Positions 1 to 8,555 of a stretch of DNA of 27,147 nucleotides are shown here, piece by piece; positions within the stretch are counted from its first letter, which is position 1; every line of letters begins with the position of its first letter. The position numbers and the translations under genes were made by a program. A model generated the notes under the pieces. It ran no database searches, had not been told where the DNA came from, and saw only the letters and a program-made list of their open reading frames with translations. Source of the stretch: Rhodospirillaceae bacterium CCH5-H10 (GTDB lineage: Bacteria; Pseudomonadota; Alphaproteobacteria; Reyranellales; Reyranellaceae); NCBI GenBank assembly GCA_001557035.1, contig LSKJ01000185.1:1-27147 (forward strand), read 5' to 3'.

Positions 1-396
1 CTCCCCGCGCCCGCCTTCGCGACCGGCGCCGACGATCCCGCCGCCACCGGCCGAAGCTGGCGCGCCCGAGCCGTCGCCGCCTGCCACGCCGAGATCGCCC
101 ACCGCAGCCGCGACTTCGCCCGCGTCGAACGCATGCTCGGCCTCACCTTCGACCGCTGGCTCGAACCCGACTGCGAACAACTCGGCCAGTTCCCCCACGA
201 AGCCCACGCCGGCGCCGCCCTGGTCTGGCTCTCCCACCTGCAAACCCACGAAAGCGAAAAGCGCACGCCGTGGAGTGGTGTCCCTTTCAGGTCCTGGTCC
301 AAACCCGATCGCGCCCGCTGGCTTGCGAAGCGCCGCACCCTTTGGTCCGGCCTCCTTCACCAAATCAATCTCTATCGAGTAGGGCAAAGTGTTTAG
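1..396 (+). pseudogene. 3' part of an unidentified protein gene, probably with a replaced C-terminus
   Basis: The frame is open from the first base of the window to a stop at 394-396, so the true start lies outside. Up to about base 255 the codons are strongly C-ending, as in a native high-GC gene, and the translation is an Arg/His/Ala-rich helical sequence (for example RMLGLTFDRWLEPDCEQLGQ). From about base 255 the sequence changes character (TPWSGVPFRSWSKPDRARW), and GC falls further into the low-GC island after base 380. I infer that the original 3' end was replaced when the adjacent island arrived, and that the last 40 or so residues are not native. I do not recognise the family. Confidence 0.4.
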
Positions 397-467
397 GATA
401 ACGGAACACAATATAGAATAGACGAATGATCGCTATAGGGCGGTGCCTCGTACGACGACAGGGGCCA

Positions 468-1418
468 CTACCAAATATCAGGAATTGCCTTCACGACCGC
501 GCGAAACACCGGAGGTGGGACTGCATTGCCAACTACTTTGCATTTTTCCCGCACACCGATCGTATCCGGAAACGTCATGCCCCCTTCGAACCCCTGTAGT
601 CGTGCCGCCTCACGGTAGGAAAAACGGCGTGCTGGACGATCATCCTTGAAACACCATTCGTCAGTGCCCTTCCGTATGAGGCGCGGACTGATGGGATGAA
701 GCGGCATATGGCGACTGTTGGCTACGATGGTCTTGCTAGTCTGATTCCACCCGCGATAGCGATCACGCGACAGGTAGTACCAGTGGAAAGGCTGAGCGTC
801 ATATTCGCCTTCGGGCCACATTGGAAGATCTCCGATGGCCTCACGAATTTTCATCGCGGGAGGTTTTCCATTAGGTTTATCTCCGGGCAAACGATGAGTA
901 GGCTCTGGGAATTGATATGAAATTCCGAGGTCCGAGCGCATTCCAACGAAAAAAAGGCGCGTGCGATCCTGTGGTACACCAAAGTGACGCGCATCAAGAA
1001 CTTTTGCCTTGACGCTATAACCAGCCATCCGAAATCGAATGAGCTGGTTGCGATAGAGATGGACAAAGTCCTCTCTCACCATGCCAGACACGTTCTCGAC
1101 CACAAATGCTTTTGGCTTGATAACTCGCAATGCCCGCTCAAATTCCCGGTAGAGAAGATTGATCTTCTGATCTGCGTCTCGCACTCCTCCTTGGCTGAAA
1201 CCTTGGCACGGATAACATCCGACAAGTAGATCGGCCTTCGGAAATGACTTTATGTTCGCGATATCGCCAAGTCGGTAGTCAGTGGCTGGTAGGTTCGCGA
1301 GATACACTTCCCGTGCGTAACGCATGATGTCGTTCGCCATTACGACATCAAACCCGATGCTCACCAAGCCCGAGTCCGACCCGCCACAACCTGAAAAGAG
1401 TGATACGGCAGAGGGCAT
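468..1418 (-). CDS. DNA (cytosine-5-)-methyltransferase, Dcm/HhaI family
   Basis: This enzyme transfers a methyl group from SAM to C5 of cytosine in a specific DNA sequence. All key family motifs are visible in its 316 residues: motif I FSGCGG (8-13, SAM binding), motif IV PCQGFSQGG (70-78, catalytic Cys71), motif VI ENV (108-110), motif VIII QDRTR (150-154), motif IX RFSYREAARLQGF (265-277) and motif X GNAVPPPV (297-304). The stretch between VIII and IX, the target-recognition region, is short at about 110 residues, so this is a compact monospecific enzyme. It is the last gene of a three-gene minus-strand cassette, 70 nt after the 318-aa unknown gene. GC is well below the core genome. The start is an ATG just before motif I, as is usual. 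A solitary regulatory methylase is possible, but the neighbours suggest a defence role. Confidence 0.93.
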   Translation of the reverse strand: MPSAVSLFSGCGGSDSGLVSIGFDVVMANDIMRYAREVYLANLPATDYRLGDIANIKSFPKADLLVGCYPCQGFSQGGVRDADQKINLLYREFERALRVIKPKAFVVENVSGMVREDFVHLYRNQLIRFRMAGYSVKAKVLDARHFGVPQDRTRLFFVGMRSDLGISYQFPEPTHRLPGDKPNGKPPAMKIREAIGDLPMWPEGEYDAQPFHWYYLSRDRYRGWNQTSKTIVANSRHMPLHPISPRLIRKGTDEWCFKDDRPARRFSYREAARLQGFEGGMTFPDTIGVREKCKVVGNAVPPPVFRAVVKAIPDIW

Positions 1419-1488
1419 GACACTTTCACTAAGTCCTTGATCTATTGGGTCAATATCATGAAAACTAAGCGTCGGCCACCTCGATCAT

Positions 1489-2445
1489 CTACGATGCAAG
1501 CACTAAGCTCGAGACCGGCGCCAAGCGCGCCGTCCACGGGGCGAACTCCGCAGGAGTAATTGCCTGTTCGGCAACGATTACCAGTCGCGCTCTATCGAAG
1601 AACAACCCTGCTGTACGGCTGGCCTCGTTAAGATTTCCATCTGCTGCGTGATAAGGCGTTGAAAAGGCCTTCATCGGCTTGACCCATGTCATCGGACCAA
1701 ACCACTTCGACAATTTCTGAAGGCTAAGATCTTCCCACTTCGTTAACCAGTCATCGCCGCATGCACACTGACCGAGCAGGAATAATGATCCGGGTCGCAA
1801 TTTATCCAGGCGTCTCCAAACGATAAAGTCGACGCCTTCATCTCCACTAGTGGTGGGCTCTGCAGGAAGACCTTCGTCAGGTTGCCAAAAGAACTCTCCA
1901 GTTTTTTCCGCGGCAGTCTTCATTCCTCGAAAGAATGTCTTTCCTACTTCTTGGTCTCGCGGCTTGCCAACGTGTAGTGACTCAGCATTCGAACCAAGGA
2001 AAGCCTTCACGATAACGGCACTAACTCGCTCAAACTCACGAACGAACCCAACATAGGCTCCTTTCGTAAGGTTCGGCGATCTGCTGGCGGCTAGGCAAAA
2101 TTCATAAAGGCCATTGGCGCTAGGAACGTGAGTAATTCCCTTGGTAGAGACGGTGAAAGGATAGGCACCTTCCATCAAATCGCGCCTCCGCAGAATCTCC
2201 TCATAGATTTTTCCTGCACCCTCTTCAGTGCTCAAATCTTGCCGTTGAAATTGCACGCCATCCGCATCTGGAAGCGACGTATCTTCGGCGTCTTGTATGG
2301 CCCCCGAAATACGTTCGTCAGAAATGCCAGATTCAAATGTCTGATAGCCGCGGACAATGGCCCTAACTTCCACTTGATCGGCGTCTGTGGAGACTTTCTG
2401 ATGCTTCGCTCGATACGTATGAACGTCAGACTTGCGCCGCGTCAT
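1489..2445 (-). CDS. Unknown 318-aa protein of the methylase/ParB cassette, candidate nuclease
   Basis: I do not recognise a named family. The ATG overlaps the stop of the upstream ParB-like gene (ATGA), which implies translational coupling and joint function. The N-terminal 90 residues are acidic and probably flexible. A compact domain follows. Around residues 203-230 the pattern GVDFIVW, then a hydrophobic strand LFLLGQCACG, resembles the D ... (E/Q)xK strand-strand layout of PD-(D/E)XK nucleases, with D206 as possible metal ligand and Gln226 at the second position; the usual Lys is missing. The C-terminus (ARLVIVAEQ, 286-294) looks like another buried strand. Genetic position beside a C5 methylase and a ParB-like protein would suit a restriction or sensing partner, but that is inference. 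Confidence 0.75.
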   Translation of the reverse strand: MTRRKSDVHTYRAKHQKVSTDADQVEVRAIVRGYQTFESGISDERISGAIQDAEDTSLPDADGVQFQRQDLSTEEGAGKIYEEILRRRDLMEGAYPFTVSTKGITHVPSANGLYEFCLAASRSPNLTKGAYVGFVREFERVSAVIVKAFLGSNAESLHVGKPRDQEVGKTFFRGMKTAAEKTGEFFWQPDEGLPAEPTTSGDEGVDFIVWRRLDKLRPGSLFLLGQCACGDDWLTKWEDLSLQKLSKWFGPMTWVKPMKAFSTPYHAADGNLNEASRTAGLFFDRARLVIVAEQAITPAEFAPWTARLAPVSSLVLAS

Positions 2446-3590
2446 TTTACGCTGGCCGCTTTGAGAGATTGGACAATCGTCTCGGCGAGCTTTTGATTGC
2501 CTTCGGCGACGGGAGTAACAGACTGAGCGAGGCTTTTCTCGATTTCTTGCTCTCCCATGCTACTGACAAGATCCCTAAGAATCCCGCGCACTTCCAGAAG
2601 GCTCTCATTCAGCCGAGCATCAATAGGTTTGGTGAGTAGAATTATTTCACTAAGTGGCCGACCCTCTCGCAACAGACCAACCTTGATGGGGTCAGCGAAT
2701 GCAGATGCCAGATCTCCGAGCTCCCGCGAATCTTCAATCGCTGCACTGCGGCCTTTTGACTTGTCACCGAACATAGCCTTCACGGCCAGTCCGGCGTCAT
2801 TGAGCTTCCTTGGTGGAATTGGCAACGGTTTAGGGTCGGCGGTGTCATCACTGATCCCGACGTAATCACGCGCACTTCCGTAACCTAAAAAGGTGTATAC
2901 CCAAGAGAATGGGAAGTCGGTAACGCTACCTCTTCCCTTCCGTTGACTATCTTCCGGACGAAATCTGCCCGTCTCGATAAGTTGCCGGATGAAATAGTAC
3001 CCCTGAAGCATACGGTGCACGGTGCGATGCTGATCTCCGATCATCTCCGCAACGTCTTTCAGGCTTAAGTTACCATCCTCCACAACTTCATGAATCCACG
3101 CCGCTTTCGCATATGAATCCCACGGCTGCGAGGACTGAATGTGGCGCACGCCAAGATATGAAAGCAGAGCCTTCTTATCGGCCTGCCTTGGGTAAACGAT
3201 TACAGGGACGGGCCCGACGGAGGGACGACCGTTCGCCTCCCAAACCTTCCGTGCGTAGGTACCCTTGGTCTGCTGCCGCGCGGCTCGGTCATCGCCTGAG
3301 AGAATCAGACAAGATGCCAATCGTCGATTCCCCTCAATGATTGTGACCGTGCCATCCTTCTCTTCACGTCCTACAAGCGGCTCTGCATCGAAGTAACCGT
3401 TGACAGACAGGGAGCTAAGGACATCGTCGACACCGAACGTAGTCACAATATGGTCCAGTATGTCCGACTGCTCCTTCCTCTGTCCGCGCTCCGTGCCAAA
3501 ACGAGCATTACTTGGATCAAGTCGAAGCTTTTTCAGCTCAAGAAACTGTAACACCCCTCCCGACGGCGCCTTTCCCTTAGTTGTTGCCAT
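2442..3590 (-). CDS. ParB/Srx-domain DNA-binding protein
   Basis: This 382-residue protein carries a ParB/sulfiredoxin-like N-terminal domain. The signature EGNRR (86-90) corresponds to the ParB nucleotide-binding GERRxxA box, preceded by a substrate-loop region near NGYFDAEPLVG (64-74). A helix-turn-helix of ParB type follows at about 175-198 (LSLKDVAEMIGDQHRTVHRM). The C-terminal half is helical and unassigned. It is not a chromosome-partitioning ParB: no ParA is present and the layout differs. Stand-alone ParB-like proteins of this sort are often found in plasmid and defence contexts. The ATG at 3590 has a good ribosome-binding site (GGGGGAG, 3 nt upstream spacing). It is the first gene of the cassette and overlaps the next by 4 nt. 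Confidence 0.82.
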   Translation of the reverse strand: MATTKGKAPSGGVLQFLELKKLRLDPSNARFGTERGQRKEQSDILDHIVTTFGVDDVLSSLSVNGYFDAEPLVGREEKDGTVTIIEGNRRLASCLILSGDDRAARQQTKGTYARKVWEANGRPSVGPVPVIVYPRQADKKALLSYLGVRHIQSSQPWDSYAKAAWIHEVVEDGNLSLKDVAEMIGDQHRTVHRMLQGYYFIRQLIETGRFRPEDSQRKGRGSVTDFPFSWVYTFLGYGSARDYVGISDDTADPKPLPIPPRKLNDAGLAVKAMFGDKSKGRSAAIEDSRELGDLASAFADPIKVGLLREGRPLSEIILLTKPIDARLNESLLEVRGILRDLVSSMGEQEIEKSLAQSVTPVAEGNQKLAETIVQSLKAASVK

Positions 3591-4023
3591 GTACTCCCCC
3601 TTGGACGGCCATGCTGACTACCGTCGAGTTAGTCTATTTCTTCAAGTTAGCGCCTTGGTTGCGCAAATGACCTAGCCCGCCAGTTGGCACGGGAGAAAGC
3701 GTCTTGCGTCCATCGGAGAAGCCCTTCAGGGAGCACCGATTGCCGAGGCGCGAGGTTGCGCTCTACTCCATTCCTAAATCGGCCTCCTGGATCCGATGAT
3801 TGTAACTTGGTGCCACTGCTATTGTGTGCATTTCATCACGTCCTTGCACTCGCCCAAATCGACGTTGATCGCCGCCCTGCCTAAGGAGAGCCTTGACGCA
3901 GCCTCTGATCATCGCCTTGACTACACAATATCATTGAAATCACCTCCCCCAACGTCTTGGCGATCCTTCTCATAAACGATTCTAGCTGCTGGTTCACGAG
4001 GCACATGGGGCGGTGAAGCCCCC
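3591..4023. other. Gene-free stretch between island A and ycjF
   Basis: About 430 nt without a convincing gene. It contains the ribosome-binding site and presumably the promoter of the ParB-like gene at its left end. Composition moves from island-like to core-like GC near 4010. I looked for a direct repeat matching the left island edge (250-470), an integrase and a tRNA end, and found none. The short open frames here have no family resemblance or ribosome-binding site. Confidence 0.5.
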
Positions 4024-4944
4024 TCACCTCACCACCGGCAGCGGCCGGATCTCCGCCTTCGCCAGCACGCCCAGCGCGAACAGGCGGCGAGCGACGACCA
4101 GGGTTTCGCCGGCGGTGCCGACGACGGCGGTGGCGATGCGGTCGTGGGTGGCCTTCATCGCGAACTCCACGACGCTGCTCATGACGGCGGTCGAGGAGGC
4201 CGAGAACAGGACGTGCGAGACGATGCGCCAGACGGCGCGCGCACTGTGGCGCAGGCCGTAAATCTGCATCAGGTCCTTCACCAGCGCGAGGCCGACGCCC
4301 ACCACCACCACCGCGTCGAGCGCGGGATGCGGGCAGGCCGCGACGCCCAGGCTGGCGCGCAGGGCGGCGCGCTGGATGCGCTCGTCGGCCAGGCGATCCA
4401 TCGGCACGAAGATCTCGCGGTTCAAAAGATCGATCACGTCGGCGTCGGTGTGCTGCGGCTGCAGCGCGGCCGACACGCCGTCGAGCTTGCCCAGCACCGC
4501 CGGGTTGCCGGCATAGAGCGCCTTCAGCACGCCGATCAGGCGGCCGCCGCTGCCGACACCGCCCAGCCGCGCGAGATGCTCGGCCAGTTCGCGCGCCCGC
4601 TCCGCCGACTTCAGGCGCGCATAGGCGCGGGCCTGGCCGGCCAGCAGCCACAGCGTCGAGCCCAGCAGCGCCACCAGTACGGCGAACTGCGCGAAGTCGA
4701 GCAGGCTGCCGCGCTCGATCGCGCCGCGCAGCAGCGAGACCGCGCCGTCGATCACCCACAGCAGCAGCAGGAGCGCGCCCGAACCCAACGCCAGCTTCGC
4801 CGGCCAGCGCATCGCGGGCGGGCGCGTCGTCACCTCGGGCAGTGGTGCGTCAAGCGGGATTGAGTCGGCGAGAGGCAGTTCGCCCGGCCGGAACTCGCGA
4901 TCGACGAGACGGCTCGGAGTATCTGGGGAAGTCGTGATGCTCAT
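4024..4944 (-). CDS. ycjF: YcjF-like membrane protein (TIGR01620/DUF697, UPF0283)
   Basis: This 306-residue inner-membrane protein has a polar N-terminus, two transmembrane segments (about 48-70, GSGALLLLLWVI, and about 80-100, FAQFAVLVALLGSTLWLLAG), and a C-terminal DUF697 region with further hydrophobic helices (LDAVVVVGVGLALVKDLMQIYGL and the final 50 residues). The family occurs next to ycjX in many Proteobacteria; its role is unclear but linked to envelope stress. The gene lies immediately after ycjX. A GTG at 4956 would overlap the ycjX stop, and an ATG at 4944 gives the product listed. Neither has a clear Shine-Dalgarno sequence, so translational coupling is likely and the start is uncertain by four codons. 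Confidence 0.85.
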   Translation of the reverse strand: MSITTSPDTPSRLVDREFRPGELPLADSIPLDAPLPEVTTRPPAMRWPAKLALGSGALLLLLWVIDGAVSLLRGAIERGSLLDFAQFAVLVALLGSTLWLLAGQARAYARLKSAERARELAEHLARLGGVGSGGRLIGVLKALYAGNPAVLGKLDGVSAALQPQHTDADVIDLLNREIFVPMDRLADERIQRAALRASLGVAACPHPALDAVVVVGVGLALVKDLMQIYGLRHSARAVWRIVSHVLFSASSTAVMSSVVEFAMKATHDRIATAVVGTAGETLVVARRLFALGVLAKAEIRPLPVVR

Positions 4945-4952
4945 GGATGTGC

Positions 4953-6326
4953 TCACGCGAGGAGGAACTGGAGGACCTTGTCGAGATTGACGTGCGGCAG
5001 CGGCCGGTCGGCGAAGCCCGCGCCGAGGCGCGGCGGCTCGAAGCGGCGGATGTTGAAGCCGTGCTCGGCCCACTGGTCGGCGGCGGGGATGGTGCCGGGG
5101 ATCACGCCGGGCTGGACGTCCAGCACCTCGGTGCGGCCGGCCGGGATGCCGCGCAGGAAGGGCATGGCGAGGCCGTTCACCTTGAGCTTGAGGTCGGTCG
5201 TCGCCTTCACCGAGGCCACGGCCAGCAGCCCAGACTGGCGCGCGGTCGCGAGCAGGAACGGCTCGCCCACCATGTCGCGCAGCAGGTTGACCAGGTTGGC
5301 ATGCTGGTCGGCGGTGACATGGTCGGCCTTGGTGGCGACCAGCGCGAGCCGCTCGACCCGGGCCATCGGCAGCAGCCTGAGCAGCGGATGCTTCAGCTCC
5401 TCGAAGGCGTCGCTGATGCTGCGGATCGCAAGACCGAGATCGGCGAAGGGCTCGCGCCCCTGCTGCAGCGCCGACAGCAGGTCGACCAGCAGCACCTGCT
5501 TGCCCAGCCGCCCGAACACGTCGACGTAGAAGCGGCGGACCTGCTTCAGGTAGGCGGCGTGGCGGGCGAGCAGCGCCGCGCCCATGCTGCCGCGCTTCGC
5601 CGACTTGAGGCGCGACAGCGGGAAGAACGAAGCGGCGGGATCGACCGCCTCGCCGTCCATCGCATGGCGCCCCGGCTGCACGAAGCAGAGGCCGCGCTCC
5701 TGCCGGCAGCGCAGGAGATAGTCGCGATGGAGGCCGGCGATGCGCGCCAGTTCCACCAGGTTCTCCGGCGCGTCGAGGTCGAGCGCGCGCGCCGCGTCGA
5801 GCCACGGCGCCGCGAGATCGTGCCGGCCCGCGCTGTGGGCCAGCTCCTCCATCTGCAGCGACCAGTCGCGGAACGACTGGGTCAGCATCGGCAGGTCTAA
5901 AAGCCATTCGCCGGGATAGTCGACGAGATCGAGATCGGTGGTGACGGTCGACGCCACGACGGACCGCAGCAAGCCGACATCGTCGTGGCGGATGCGCACG
6001 CGCAGGCCACTGAGGCCGGTCGTCGGTGCGGGCCATTCGGGTTTCTCGGCGAGCAACTGCCCAAGACGCTCCTCGAAGGGAAAGCGCGGCACGCCGGGGA
6101 TCTCCAGCAGCTCGACCGAACGCACATGCTCGCGCCAGGGAAAGAACGGGAAGGCCGCCATCGGCGCCTGCGCCGCCGTCCGCAGCGCCTGGGCGAACGC
6201 CGTGATGAACACGGTCTTGCCGGCACGCTGCAGCCCGGTGACGGCGATGCGATGCCGCCGGTACGACAGCGGCGACGCCTCGAGCGCGGCGCCGGCCACG
6301 GTCTTCAAACGCGAAAGCGGAGTCAC
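4953..6326 (-). CDS. ycjX: YcjX-like P-loop GTPase-like protein (DUF463)
   Basis: The 457-residue product matches the YcjX/DUF463 family, a P-loop NTPase found with YcjF. The Walker A motif is GLQRAGKT (31-38). DYPGEW (136-141) fits the DxxG switch position and TKAD (332-335) fits the G4 base-recognition motif, which supports GTP binding. The usual family length is about 460. The start is GTG at 6326 with AGGA a few bases upstream; longer readings in this frame run through non-coding sequence toward the cold-shock gene. It is the first gene of the two-gene ycjX-ycjF operon. The exact cellular role is not established. Confidence 0.92.
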   Translation of the reverse strand: MTPLSRLKTVAGAALEASPLSYRRHRIAVTGLQRAGKTVFITAFAQALRTAAQAPMAAFPFFPWREHVRSVELLEIPGVPRFPFEERLGQLLAEKPEWPAPTTGLSGLRVRIRHDDVGLLRSVVASTVTTDLDLVDYPGEWLLDLPMLTQSFRDWSLQMEELAHSAGRHDLAAPWLDAARALDLDAPENLVELARIAGLHRDYLLRCRQERGLCFVQPGRHAMDGEAVDPAASFFPLSRLKSAKRGSMGAALLARHAAYLKQVRRFYVDVFGRLGKQVLLVDLLSALQQGREPFADLGLAIRSISDAFEELKHPLLRLLPMARVERLALVATKADHVTADQHANLVNLLRDMVGEPFLLATARQSGLLAVASVKATTDLKLKVNGLAMPFLRGIPAGRTEVLDVQPGVIPGTIPAADQWAEHGFNIRRFEPPRLGAGFADRPLPHVNLDKVLQFLLA

Positions 6327-6724
6327 GAAATCCTGTCCATCGGGGTTGGCCCACGCGACCGCCGATGTGGGAAGCCACCGTGTCGGAAAGATGGCAGCGC
6401 CCTTGCATCCCGTCGCACTGCGCCCGCTTCATCACATCGACGCACGACGCTCGCCCCAACAACGTTGTCATCGCGGGCGGGGTACCCCCGCCCTGGAGCG
6501 TGAGCGAGGGACCTTTCGCTTTCCGCACCTCGCTTGCCATCGCCGGCCGAAGAGCGCATACAGCGGCCGTCGAAAGACGGACATCTGATTTTGGTCCGCG
6601 TTTCCGGTGAGAGTCCGGTAGCCCGCTCCACCGCGTTTGATCCTGAAAAATCGCAAGTTCGACACTCCAGCCACGCCTGAAGGTGCGGCGGGAGCGCATT
6701 TCTATTGTAGTGAAAGGGTATCCC
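6327..6724. promoter_or_regulatory. Intergenic region and probable 5' leader of the cold-shock gene
   Basis: About 400 nt between divergent ycjX and the cold-shock gene. It contains a near-perfect palindrome GGGCGGGG-TA-CCCCCGCCC (6475-6493). Cold-shock genes often have long structured leaders, so part of this region may be a transcribed leader, but I cannot point to a defined promoter. The open frames here lack family resemblance. Confidence 0.35.
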
Positions 6725-6940
6725 ATGACGACGGGAACCGTGAAGTGGTTTAACGCCCAGAAGGGCTTCGGATTCATCCAGCCGGACCAGGGCGGTGCCG
6801 ATGCCTTCGTGCATATCAGCGCCGTCGAGCGCTCCGGCCTCGGCATGCTCAACGAGGGCCAGAAGGTCTCGTACGAGCTGGTCGCCGACCGCCGCAGCGG
6901 CAAGATGTCGGCCGAGAATCTGCAGAACGTCGAGGCGTAA
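6725..6940 (+). CDS. Cold-shock protein, CspA family
   Basis: A 71-residue single cold-shock domain that binds single-stranded RNA/DNA and melts RNA structure. RNP1 is visible as KGFGFIQP (about 13-20) and RNP2 as DAFVHIS (about 28-34); the start GTVKWFNAQ is characteristic. The ATG at 6725 is chosen over an upstream in-frame ATG because it begins exactly at the family N-terminus (MTTGTVKWF) and has GAAAGGG six bases upstream. It is monocistronic, followed by two hairpins, the second a strong intrinsic terminator. Which csp paralogue it is cannot be told from one locus. Confidence 0.95.
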   Translation: MTTGTVKWFNAQKGFGFIQPDQGGADAFVHISAVERSGLGMLNEGQKVSYELVADRRSGKMSAENLQNVEA

Positions 6941-6948
6941 GCCTCTGC

Positions 6949-6973
6949 GGGAGCCGCCCTCGCGGGCGCTCCC
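6949..6973 (+). repeat. GC hairpin just after the cold-shock gene
   Basis: GGGAGC/GCTCCC flanks complementary GCCC/GGGC around a TCGC loop, giving a 10-bp stem with one bulge 8 nt after the stop. It has no following T-run, so it more likely stabilises the 3' end than terminates transcription. Confidence 0.5.
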
Positions 6974-6987
6974 CCGACGACTGCCGG

Positions 6988-7024
6988 GCCCGTTCCCTTC
7001 CTCGCGAAGGGGGCGGGCTTTTTC
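6988..7024 (+). terminator. Rho-independent terminator of the cold-shock gene
   Basis: A 13-bp stem (6988-7000 with 7006-7018, two G-U pairs) with a five-base loop CTCGC is followed directly by TTTTTC. The strength and position, 47 nt after the stop codon, fit the end of a highly expressed monocistronic message. The convergent gene ends at 7031. Confidence 0.88.
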
Positions 7025-7030
7025 TTGTGT

Positions 7031-7888
7031 TCAGAGTGGCGTGACGGCGACCTCGACCCACAGGCCGCGATAGGCGTTGCCCGCGCCGGTGAAGGCGCCC
7101 GAGACCGGCGTCACCTGCCAGATCTCGCGCGCCACCGCGACCGGGATGAGGTTGCGCCCGCCGACGCTGCGGTTGGTCGGATCGAAGGTGATCCAGCCGG
7201 CGCCCGGCACGAACACCTCCGCCCAGGCATGGGTCGATTCCATTTCCGACTCGAGGCGCTCGGGCCGGTACAGATAGCCCGAGCAGAGGCGCGCGCCGAA
7301 GCGCAGGCAGCGCGCCGCCTCGACGAACAGCACCGCGAGGTCGCGGCACGAGCCCAGGCCGCGCGCCAGCGTCTCGAGCGGCGTCTGCGTGCCCTCGCTC
7401 TCGCGGCTCTCGTAGCCCACGCGCGCCGCCACGCCCGCGCTCAGGTCCTTGAGCAGCGACAGCGTGTCGGTCGGCCGGCTGCGCACGAAACCCTCGGCCC
7501 AGGCGAGCAGCCGGCGCTCGGGATCGAGATACTGCGGCACGGCCAGCGCGCCGAGATCGCGCCAGTCGGCGTCGGTGTAGGCGAAGGGATAGGCCGTCGC
7601 GGCGGCGGCGATGTCGAACACCGGCCACGGATCGGCGCCCAGCACCAGCTCGGCCTCGCTGTCGACCACCAGCCGGTCGGTCATGCCCTCGAACGACGCA
7701 GTCGCCACGGCATTGCCGAACACGTCGTGCGCCCAGGTCACGGTCGCGTCCGGCGTCACCGTCACGGCGTGCGACACCAGACGCAGCTCGCGGCTCTCTC
7801 GTGGGCGCAGCATCAGCCGGTGCGGCCCCAGCCGCACGGGCGAATGATATAGATAGGTGGTGCGGTGGCGGATCCTGAGCGTGAGCAT
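7031..7888 (-). CDS. Transglutaminase-like family protein
   Basis: A 285-residue cytoplasmic protein with the bacterial transglutaminase-like N-terminal beta domain (MLTLRIRHRTTYLYHSPVRL; about 1-90) followed by a transglutaminase/protease-like core. The catalytic triad is visible: Cys181 in GLGSCRDLA, His220 in STHAWAEVF and Asp236 in FDPTN. Such proteins act as thiol proteases or amidases of unknown substrate in bacteria and are often next to alpha-E and circularly permuted ATP-grasp proteins, which are not present here. The start is ATG 7888 with GGAG seven bases upstream; it gives the standard family N-terminus, whereas the longer open frame adds 52 atypical residues. Confidence 0.92.
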   Translation of the reverse strand: MLTLRIRHRTTYLYHSPVRLGPHRLMLRPRESRELRLVSHAVTVTPDATVTWAHDVFGNAVATASFEGMTDRLVVDSEAELVLGADPWPVFDIAAAATAYPFAYTDADWRDLGALAVPQYLDPERRLLAWAEGFVRSRPTDTLSLLKDLSAGVAARVGYESRESEGTQTPLETLARGLGSCRDLAVLFVEAARCLRFGARLCSGYLYRPERLESEMESTHAWAEVFVPGAGWITFDPTNRSVGGRNLIPVAVAREIWQVTPVSGAFTGAGNAYRGLWVEVAVTPL

Positions 7889-8042
7889 GCGATCTCCACC
7901 TGCGGCGCACCGTGCGCGCGCCCTGGCCCTGAGGGCCCTACCCCAAGGCCATCGCAGGCGCAGCACCTCTTGGCAACCGGCTTGGCGCTGGCCAACCGGC
8001 GGCAATGCGGCCATGGTCTTCGCCCCTGTCCGGAGTATCCCC

Positions 8043-8555
8043 ATGACCCTGCGTCCGGAATATTCCCTGGGCCATTCGGCCTACAACGATTTCCTCTTCG
8101 GCTCGCTCGGCAGCAATTCGTCGGGCATCGACCTCACCGTGCTCTCGGCGCTGACGCGGCTCGATCTCGATCCGTGGCAGGAAGCGGCGCGCCTCGCCGG
8201 GCTGCCGCGCGAGGAAGCGGTCGAGGCACTGGCCCGCCACATAGCGCGCCTGCCAGACCATCCGGGGTCGGCGGTCGAGGCGGTGACGATCGCCGCGCGC
8301 CTGATCGCGCTCCTGCCCAAGGGCGCCGTCGCCGCCATCCCGCAGACCGCGGAAGTGCGCCAGGCCGCGCGCGCCGCATCCGCGGCCGCACACAAGCCGC
8401 CGGCATCGGGCAAACCGCGCGCCGGCCTCCCGGCCTGGCTCGCCTGGGCCGCGCTCGCCGTCGCGCTCTGCGTGCTGATCCTGCAGTTCATGCCGGACGG
8501 CAAGTCCGGCTCCTCCGATCGCAGCGGCCCGGAGCGGCCGATCCGCGCGGCGTGA
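8043..8555 (+). CDS. Unknown single-TM, tail-anchored-like protein
   Basis: This 170-residue protein has a soluble helical N-terminal domain (MTLRPEYSLGHSAYNDFLFG at the start) and one transmembrane segment near the C-terminus (about 131-150, AWLAWAALAVALCVLILQF), followed by a short basic/polar tail. There is no signal peptide. The layout suggests a C-tail anchor with the domain in the cytoplasm. The domain LDPWQEAARLAGLPREEAVEAL looks like a small helical repeat. It is divergent from the transglutaminase-like gene. I do not recognise a named family. Confidence 0.75.
   Translation: MTLRPEYSLGHSAYNDFLFGSLGSNSSGIDLTVLSALTRLDLDPWQEAARLAGLPREEAVEALARHIARLPDHPGSAVEAVTIAARLIALLPKGAVAAIPQTAEVRQAARAASAAAHKPPASGKPRAGLPAWLAWAALAVALCVLILQFMPDGKSGSSDRSGPERPIRAA

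Noticed and set aside
3684..3884. Short open frame between island A and ycjF
   Set aside because: No ribosome-binding site, no recognisable domain, composition not coding-like.
4947..5900. Long plus-strand open frame opposite ycjX
   Set aside because: Antisense shadow in GC-rich DNA; low-complexity Arg/Glu/Gly-rich translation with no family match, while the minus strand has clear P-loop motifs.
6323..6814. 163-codon minus-strand frame upstream of ycjX
   Set aside because: Runs opposite the cold-shock gene and its leader; no family similarity or ribosome-binding site.
4945..6903. Extending ycjF upstream into a 959-codon minus-strand frame
   Set aside because: The frame passes through ycjX and the cold-shock gene on other frames or strands; only the last 306 residues match YcjF.
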